Shown here: positions 57,241 through 64,000 of the stretch, piece after piece
Position numbering within the stretch: position 1 is the first letter of the stretch
How the letters are laid out: the number at the start of each line of letters is the position of its first letter
NCBI GenBank assembly: GCA_036365145.1
Contig: JAEOAD010002231.1
Span: 3,823,501-3,887,500 of the forward strand
Length of the DNA stretch: 64,000 bases
From: Orientallactaga sibirica
Taxonomy: Eukaryota > Chordata > Mammalia > Rodentia > Dipodidae
Direction: 5' to 3'
The notes under the pieces: generated by a model
Told to the model about the DNA's origin: nothing
Databases searched by the model: none
Seen by the model: the letters and a program-made list of their open reading frames with translations, nothing else
Translations under genes and position numbers: made by a program

Positions 57241-59534
57241 TCCATTAAAATCCAAGCATCCCAAATTCAGAACCTATACCTGTTCATTTGTAGTCCCCAT
57301 TTCTCACACAGTGCCTGGTATATGAAGGTGCAATACAAGTATGATGAATTGAATAGAATCTTCCTCTTGGGTAATAGCTTTATACCCTAACTCTACCAAT
57401 ATTTCACCTGAGCTGCTGACAAGTGCAAAATTGATTGATTTGAGATTTATCTCTTCTCCAGTCCAGCCTATGCAGCTGATTTTCTGATTAACAGTGAAAT
57501 GCTTCATTGCTGACAGGACATCCTCTAAAAAGATTAAGGGGAAAAATCTAATTAATATCCCTTCATGCTATTTAACTAGAATTCACTTTTAGTTCATAGT
57601 TGAAAAATGTAAGAAGCTGATGATGAATATGTTAAAGAATATAACAGCATACACAAAAGCTATCCTAAATTAGAAGTTGCAAATCCTATTCAATAGAATT
57701 ATCTTGAGTAAGAAGCAAAATCCCAGTGAGTGTGAAAAAGTTTTTGTACTACATTTATGTATGCCTACAGACATTATAGCCTCTTCTTAACTTGAGTTTT
57801 AGTTTGGTTTTATTACTATTGTTTTTAGTTGAAATGTCATGACTGTCCTTTTACTGATCTGTGGCCACATACTATAAACATCTCGAACTTCCCACATTAT
57901 AGTTCCACTTAAGCCACATTTTGGATGGATCTAGTGATAAGGTCATAAGTACAAAAATGATACCAGATATGTGTCTTATAGGTGAAGTGAAGTCTAGGCA
58001 GAGCATTATTGGGATTTCCTTCTGAAAGGGCAGAGTAATTCCCATGGACTTTGGGTTATAGGGATGCTTTCTAGGTATCTAGAATCTGGCTCAAGAATGA
58101 TTTCGGGCAGGATAACTTTCTAGTGTGTAAGAGTTAGATAAGGAGGTGAGTACAGTTATAGACCCAGGATTGTTTGTTTTACATGTAAAAGTTGTGATGC
58201 CAGCCAACTGCCCTCTCTTAGAATTGGCTAGCCATGAAAGGGGCACTCTCTCCTCAGCTAGCAAGATATATGTCACAACATTAAAAACACAGAAAGTAAA
58301 AACATCATTCATACATGATTCATGAAGGAGTTTACACATTCATTTACATGTAAATAATTCAATGCAATGGTACAAAATAAAGATGGCGGTGATTGTGATA
58401 ATCAGAGCAGCCACCATATAATCAGATTTTGTCTTAATTTCTGCCTATACTGGTTCCTATAAATATGAACAGTGCAAAGACTGGAACACAGAGAGATATC
58501 TATTGGCATTCTGAGAAGGAAGGGGCCACTTCTACTTAAAAAGCTACAAAGACTTGTTGGAAGAAAGTAAAAAAGAACATAGCAGCTGAACAGTAAGGCA
58601 GATACAAAAAACCCTTGAAATCAAAACTGCACCACAGTTGCCTCTAACTCAGTCTAATGGTTGTAAAGATGTCAACATGGTAAGTAATGAAAATAGGCAA
58701 ATGAGAAGCAAAAGGGACAATATAACATGCTAAGAACTCCTAATTTTAGTGAGAAGTCCACTATAATACCTTCACCATGAACTTTCTCTCTTTAATTCTC
58801 AACATATATTCCATTTATCACTTCGAGATCATTAGCTTTAAAACACCTGGGATGTTTGCATAAATGCAGAGTTCTAAGTTGCACTCTTGAATCAGAAACC
58901 CTGGAACTGGCCTTTCTCAAACATTTTGTATTCTTCTCCTTAAGCACATTAAAGTTTGAAAGCCTTTGCTATCCATCCATTATTTGTTAAGGAATGAGAT
59001 GAAAATAGTTCAAGTCAGGCTAAACAGCTGAAAAAACAGTTACTGTGAATATAATGTGCAGCTGGGGAGTGAGGTAGGATAAACATCACATTAAGTTATG
59101 CATCTAAAGACTTTTTTATATATGAAAAATGGATAAAATGAGCATCAGGGGAACTATAAAGGAAAGAACGAGTTTTGAAAGTAGAAGTAAGAGTGAGATA
59201 GCAGAGAGAAGTTTCCTCGGGAGACATCTTGTGTGGGTTGATAGTAGATGTCAGGATTCCTGGGACATCCTTGTCCCATGTCCTCATGTCTGCATCATGT
59301 CTTGTGTGGTTCCCTAGTGGAAGCCTTATGGTTGAAAGCTGTCAAAAACATTACATCCCTCCTCTTACCTCCTGTTTTCCCCAAAGATAGACAGTAAAAC
59401 TGACAAGATGAGAGCAATTACCTTGACTCTCCATGTTCTAGATATGTTCATGAACATAGCAAAACAAAATCCCACAGAAACATCAGTGTTAATGTTCCCC
59501 ACGGAAACATAGGTGGTCCAAGAAGAAAAATTAC

Positions 59535-59668
59535 CTGTGATTCTCCTCTGGTTAAAATTCTTAGATGATTTGTCACTCTTTTTGATTTCTTGCTAATTGA
59601 ATGAATATTTAGCTTAGACAATTTGTCTTTAAGTGATTCATCCTCATCATTCTTCTTGTACTTTAGAA
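59535..59668 (-). CDS. ARHGEF38: ARHGEF38 exon: linker after the DH domain
   Basis: This 134-bp exon supplies the last two bases of a split Val codon, then 44 residues: LKYKKNDEDESLKDKLSKLN, IHSISKKSKRVTNHL, ending LTRGESQ. It is the charged linker between the DH (RhoGEF) domain and the BAR-like module. The acceptor TTTTTCAG is at 59670-59669 and the donor GTAATT at 59534-59529. It is the most upstream ARHGEF38 exon in the window. The catalytic DH exons must lie above 64000, because I see no matching sequence between 59669 and 64000. Confidence 0.93.
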
Positions 59669-60309
59669 CTGAAAAAGAAGAATGTGATCATATATTAGAA
59701 CATGTGCAGCATGGAATGCATGCATTTCACAGTTTCCAACATCAGTTGTCAAGATAAGGTTCTGTACGGTTTTTGACCCTCTTCTGTAGATGTCAAATGC
59801 TTTAGCCACACTGTCAAATTTGTTCCAGATTCCCCACCCCACTTTCAGAAACTCAGTTATTTAAGGACATAGCTACTCAAAGCCCAAGATTATTTCCTTC
59901 CCATTTTAAAGAACTCTCTGGCTCTGTTGCCACATTTACCAGAGTCCAGGAAAAACTCCAGAGGAAGCAGCAACAGGAGTATTTCTCCCAATGTTAGCCT
60001 GACAACTGCCTCTAGGGAAATAGCAACAAACACAGAGGTGAACTGAAACACATCATAACAGAAATGCAGAGGCTACAGAGAACTCAACAGTAAAAACAAA
60101 CTGCTAACACACTCCAGATTCTGCAAGAGACTGTTGCAGAAGAAGGAGTGGGAAGATTGTAAGAGGCACAGGGTGGGTACAGGTGCCCTTCTGGAAACTA
60201 AGAGAAGGCCTAATTACCCACAGTAAATACCAAGGACCCAACTAAGGGGGGCCCCCAGGGAAATGAGGATCAGGGGTGAGAAGATACAAGACTATAGCCT
60301 ATGTCAAAA

Positions 60310-60310
<1 letters not shown>

Positions 60311-60359
<49 letters not shown>
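60311..60359. repeat. (GT)n microsatellite
   Basis: About 24 GT units; potential Z-DNA and length polymorphism. Confidence 0.92.
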
Positions 60360-60363
<4 letters not shown>

Positions 60364-60519
60364 AAGAAAAAAATTTCTGGCTAGTGAAAAGATCCTGAGT
60401 TTGATTTTCAGCACTGAGGGAATTTTTGTTGTTGTTGTTATTAGAAAAGAAAAAGTAAATGCTTTCTCACTTCTCTGGTAATACATGTATCATCTGAATG
60501 TCTCTGGGACAGGACCAAA

Positions 60520-60650
60520 GTAGTGAAAAGACCACTGAACTGTCATATGGGAGCCTCAGGTCCCAGAATGGCTGCCCACAAGCTCAGTGATTTGGGGCCA
60601 ATTGAGTCATCTCTCTGAGTTTGTTTATTTGGCTTTAACATAATTTTTAC
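60520..60650 (+). repeat. MIR-like fossil
   Basis: CAAGCTCAGTGATTTGGGGC and GTCATCTCTCTGAGTTTG match the MIR core order. Confidence 0.5.
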
Positions 60651-60729
60651 TTGTCTTGTTCAAGATATTTGAGAATCCCAACTCTGAGTGTTAGGAATGT
60701 GTAAGATGAAGGATAAGCACATATACTAT

Positions 60730-61015
60730 TGATGAGGATTAAACCTCTACAGTTCTGTAGATGGCAACATGGCAAATCTAACAAAGATGAAAATATTCAT
60801 AGCCTATGACCAGGAGGTCCATGCAGAGAAATCAGATGTTATGTTTTATCAAGGCAATTTTCAATTTGTCCTAAGGTATCAGAAGCCATGTAAAAGGTTT
60901 TCTTCTGATAGTTTAATAAATGATTATGTATTCATAAAGGGAATGTTACAGGACCAAGAAAGGATGCGATATTGTTTGGAAAAATATTCACAATATGTGA
61001 TTGTTTTAAAATGTA
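60730..61015 (+). repeat. Old L1 fragment
   Basis: GATGGCAACATGGCAAATCT and ATAGCCTATGACCAGGAGG resemble the L1M ORF2 end. The 99-codon open frame here is derived from this relic. Confidence 0.5.
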
Positions 61016-61204
61016 AAGGGCAGGGCTGGTGTGATGGTCAAGTTCTGCTTTTCAACTTGATCAGATGAGACACTCCTCTTGGGCAGGTCCCAGGTTGCGT
61101 CCAGGAAGGATTGATGAAAGAAAAAGCAGAGTGAGCACTTTCCCCAGAGTGGGTGGCTCTCCAGGTGGTGGGCTATATATTAGGAAGCCCTGAGAGGACA
61201 TAGT

Positions 61205-61398
61205 CACCCCCTCCTTTTTTTTTTAGAGAGAGAGAGATATTAAGGATTGGTGTGTCAAGGCCTCAGCCATTGCAATCAAACTCCAGATGCTTGCGTCACC
61301 TTGGTGCATCTGGCTTACCTGGTATCTGGAAAGAGATCTATCGTGGATCTAGGCTTTGTAGGCAAGCACCTTAACCACTAAGCCATCTCTCCAGCCCC
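61205..61398 (-). repeat. DIP-like SINE
   Basis: Antisense copy ending CCATCTCTCCAGCCCC. It inserted into sequence directly upstream of the MaLR LTR at 61426. Confidence 0.83.
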
Positions 61399-61425
61399 CA
61401 GTCCGTTTTTATCTTTCATGCTTCC

Positions 61426-61761
61426 TGTGCTACTTGGTTTGAATTAGGTGTCCCCCATAAACTCATGTGTTTAAATGCTTGATCTTCAGATGGGAGGTGG
61501 AGTCTTTGTTAGAGGAGGTGTGTTGCTGGGGGTGGGACCTGGAGTTTATGAACCCTAACTTATGAATGTTAGTTCGGCTCACTCTCTTGCTGCTATCGTC
61601 CACCTGCTGTGGCTGAGGTGATGTCTAGCCCCTGCTCTGCTATGGTTTTGCTTCCATCATGGCACTCCCCCTTGAGGAATAAAGCCAAAATAAACAACTT
61701 TTCTCCCACCAGCTGATTTTGGTCCATGTTTTTGGTCAGCGACAAGAAGGTAACTACAACA
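61426..61761 (+). repeat. Solo MaLR-type LTR
   Basis: This 336-bp unit begins TGTGCTACTTGGTTTGAATT, contains GTGTCCCCCATAAACTCA and GAGGAATAAAGCC (poly(A) signal), and ends CTACAACA. It resembles the antisense LTR at 12107-12455. No clear 5-bp target duplication is visible. An ID-like SINE follows directly. Confidence 0.75.
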
Positions 61762-61836
61762 GCTGGGGATGTAGCTCAGTGTCAGAACTCAGACTGAGCA
61801 GGGGCAAGGCCCTAGGTTCAATCTACAGCACACACA
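61762..61836 (+). repeat. ID-like SINE
   Basis: GCTGGGGATGTAGCTCAGTG and GGGCAAGGCCCTAGGTTCAA match the tRNA-Ala/BC1-derived ID element, with a CA-rich tail. Confidence 0.8.
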
Positions 61837-62460
61837 CACACAAAAGCAAAAATCAAACTAGGTACAACATGTGTTATAGGAAGATAGGAAAGAAAGAAAG
61901 AAAATGGAGAGAGGAATAGTGCTAGTTAATAGTATATATCTCTGAGCATATGGGCAAGAGTTTCTCTAAGGCGAATACCTACATATATCTCGTGTGTGCA
62001 TCTTCCACTTTACTAGATGGTGATGGGTTCTCAGGAAAGGGAATTCCAGTTTATATTTGCACTTTCAAATTGAGACACAATATTTAGAATTATCCATTAA
62101 ATTATTTTGCCTGACTCTCAGGCTATAGGTGGTATATCGTAGTAATTTCAATTCTGACTTCCTTAAATATTTAGTGCATCCTTAAATTTTAATGCTTGTT
62201 GGTCTTTCTGTGAATTCCTGACCTTTTTATTAGAATATTTTTGTTACTGAGTTAATATCAATAATGACGCATTCTAGACAGTAAAGCTTTGCATGAAGTC
62301 TTTTCATTTTGCTTATGGTGTCCTTTTTACTCTGCAACTTGCCCATCTATTCTACTATGCTCCTTTATAATTTTAATTTTAAGATAAGTATATTACTTTT
62401 CATTAAATACTGAAAAATAAAACAATAAAAGCAAATGAAGTGGTTGGGCCACTTAGCTGA

Positions 62461-62800
62461 AAACTCCTGGGACTGGGAAGATAGATCAGTTGATAAAGTG
62501 CTTGCTCTGCAAACACAAAGAACTGAGTTTGAGCCTCAGTGTTCACGTAAAAGCTAGGCTTGGTGGCAGATGACTGTAATCTCAATACTGGGAAGGTGGA
62601 GATAGGAGGACCCCTGGGGTCTCTAATTAGTGAATTCCAGACAAATTAGAGAGATCCTGTCTCAGAAAGAGGTAGATGCCGCTTCTGAGGACAAACATTC
62701 AAGGTTGTTCTCTGGGCTGCACATACTCATGCACCTTCCCATATATGTGAGCAACATTCATATGCACATGCATAAACATATACACATTCCACACATATAC
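62461..62800 (+). repeat. B4-like SINE
   Basis: GACTGGGAAGATAGATCAGT head, GTAAAAGCTAGGCTTGGTGG, a B1-like middle and a tail with CA-type repeats. Confidence 0.75.
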
Positions 62801-63069
62801 TTGGAAAAACAAGCTTCTATCATTATGTTCTTTGTTGATTTGAGATTTCACACTGGAAGTACAAAGCCAATGACACTAACCAGGCCTATTGCCTCTGGGA
62901 TACATGGCATGTGTCTAGCTTTCCTGTTTCAATATCTACATTTGACATTCATTTTATGTCATGCAAGTAGACTGGCTCCCATCAGAGGATTCATAATAGG
63001 GAGTCTTTAGCCCACAGTATATCACCAAGAATGCAACAAAGGAGGTTGAGTGCTTGAGTGCAGCTGTTT

Positions 63070-63574
63070 GAGTTTTTTTTTTACATGTATATATATTTTT
63101 TGATAACATATATCACCATTACTCTCTCTTAGTCCCCCACCCACTCCCACTGAATCCTTTCATTTTTTTATTAGTTATCTATATAATGTGTATACAGCCA
63201 TGATGGTACCATCGTTAGCCTTCTCCCTGTCCTCCCCCTCGGGGATTGTGGGTCTTGCATTGTGGGGTAGCCATCAGTTATGGGGGAGAGGCAATGTCTC
63301 TGTGCATAATGACCCAACTTATGGCTCTAACAATCTTTCCACCCCCTCTTCTGCAAATTTCCCTAAACCATGTTGGGTTCATTCTATGTCAGTGACGAGG
63401 TCTTGCAATTCTCTGTGTCTCTGGATCTCTGGTTTGGTAGGGCTTGAGTGTTCTCTGTGTCTGTCTCCTTCACCCCTGTGCTGATACCAGGTTCAATGAG
63501 AAAGCAGCACTCTTGCTCACTCTTGCTCATTTCCCCAATTATTCTATGGCTTCAGCAAGTGTCCTGGTGAGGTT
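63070..63574 (-). mobile_element. L1 3'-UTR fragment, antisense
   Basis: Shares GCCATGATGGTACCATCGTT with 9959-10300 and CAATCTTTCCACCCCCTCTT with 16661-16685. It marks another truncated antisense L1 3' end, interrupted by a DIP-like SINE on the right. Confidence 0.65.
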
Positions 63575-63575
63575 A

Positions 63576-63577
63576 TT

Positions 63578-63627
<50 letters not shown>

Positions 63628-63811
63628 TTGGCATGCTAGGGGCTCAGCCACTGCAATCGAATGCCAGACATTTGTGCTACCTAGTGGGCATGTGCAACTT
63701 TGTGCTTTTCTCAACTTTGTGCATCTGGCTTACATGGAATCTGGAGAGTCAAACATGGGTCCTTAGGCTTTGTAGACAAACACCTTAACCACTAAGCCAT
63801 CTCTCTAGCCC
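63576..63811 (-). repeat. DIP-like SINE, long subfamily
   Basis: Antisense copy with a GA stretch (63580-63622) and an extra GGGCATGTGCAACTTTGTGC segment, ending CCATCTCTCTAGCCC. Confidence 0.83.
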
Positions 63812-63847
63812 TGTTTTTTAAAAATTGGTCATGTTTTTAAATTTTTT

Positions 63848-63917
63848 TGGTTTATTTTATTTTTATTTATTTGAGAGTGACAGACAGAGGAAGAAAGAGG
63901 CAGAGAGAAAGAGAGAA

Positions 63918-63954
<37 letters not shown>

Positions 63955-64000
63955 ATGGGCACACTAGGGCCTCTAGCCACTGCAAATGAACTCCAGATGC
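63848..64000 (-). repeat. DIP-like SINE cut by the window edge
   Basis: Antisense copy: TTATTTTTATTTATTTGAG, GA-rich tract, then GGGCCTCTAGCCACTGC and AACTCCAGATGC at the edge. Confidence 0.85.

Larger units (their letters stand above)
54938..59534 (-). other. ARHGEF38: ARHGEF38 intron, SINE-poor
   Basis: Only two B1 copies (55612, 56425) are evident, plus an MIR-like piece near 56680-56790 and an MLT1-like fossil (56815-57240). Positions 57.25-59.5 kb hold no repeat or gene that I can recognise. Confidence 0.75.
59669..64000 (-). other. ARHGEF38: ARHGEF38 intron (partial, 5' end outside)
   Basis: Contents are a GT microsatellite, an MIR-like fossil (60520-60650), an old L1 piece (60730-61015), a DIP-like SINE, a MaLR LTR (61426-61761), an ID-like SINE, a B4-like SINE, an L1 3'-UTR fragment and two DIP-like SINEs at the right edge. 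No coding exon was found. Confidence 0.7.

Noticed and set aside
59669..64000. Search for DH-domain exons of ARHGEF38
   Set aside because: No segment on the minus strand resembles the RhoGEF domain with splice sites; these exons are presumed upstream of the window.
1..64000. CRISPR arrays, bacterial operons, riboswitches, integrated phage
   Set aside because: The sequence is vertebrate nuclear DNA; the regular repeats seen are microsatellites and retroelements only.

Overview
The window is nuclear genomic DNA of a rodent. It carries spliced mammalian genes with GT-AG introns, dense B1-type (7SL-derived) and B4/ID-type SINEs, rodent MaLR-type LTRs and many L1 pieces. A very frequent tRNA-derived SINE has the core GCTGGAGAGATGGC, a CAGATGCA motif and a CT-rich tail with AATAAATAAA. 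It resembles the DIP family of jerboas and jumping mice, so I infer a dipodoid rodent (Jaculus-like). That species call is inference.

Two genes point towards each other. On the plus strand, 3207-3353 and 6968-7552 are the last two coding exons of INTS12 (Integrator complex subunit 12), with a poly(A) signal at 7636. On the minus strand, eight exons between 59668 and 28260 encode the linker, BAR-like region and both SH3 domains of ARHGEF38, a Rho guanine-nucleotide exchange factor. Its DH domain and 5' exons lie beyond 64000. All exon phases join without a break, giving 243 residues of INTS12 and about 482 residues of ARHGEF38 with no disabling change seen. I recall the two genes also being convergent neighbours in human (4q24).

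Region by region: 1-7.7 kb is INTS12 introns and exons with SINEs. 7.7-20.4 kb is a retroelement graveyard, mostly antisense L1. It contains a nearly intact, recently inserted MaLR-like LTR element (13646-15654; LTRs differing at 3 of 396 sites, TSD TGGGT) and a second L1 insertion (16459-17727) inside an older L1. 20.4-28.2 kb is the rest of the intergenic space, with old MaLR LTRs, a MIR and SINEs. 28.3-64 kb is ARHGEF38, whose 13.4-kb last intron holds a 5'-truncated plus-strand L1 (37.2-40.0 kb). Older L1, MIR and MLT1-like fossils are scattered in the introns.

I found no CRISPR array, no bacterial-type operon and no new protein-coding gene. The notable material is retroelement biology: the young MaLR-like copy and its relatives, the L1 3'-UTR insertions, an exact 34-bp duplication around the INTS12 terminal exon, and an inverted B1 cluster beside an ARHGEF38 splice donor.
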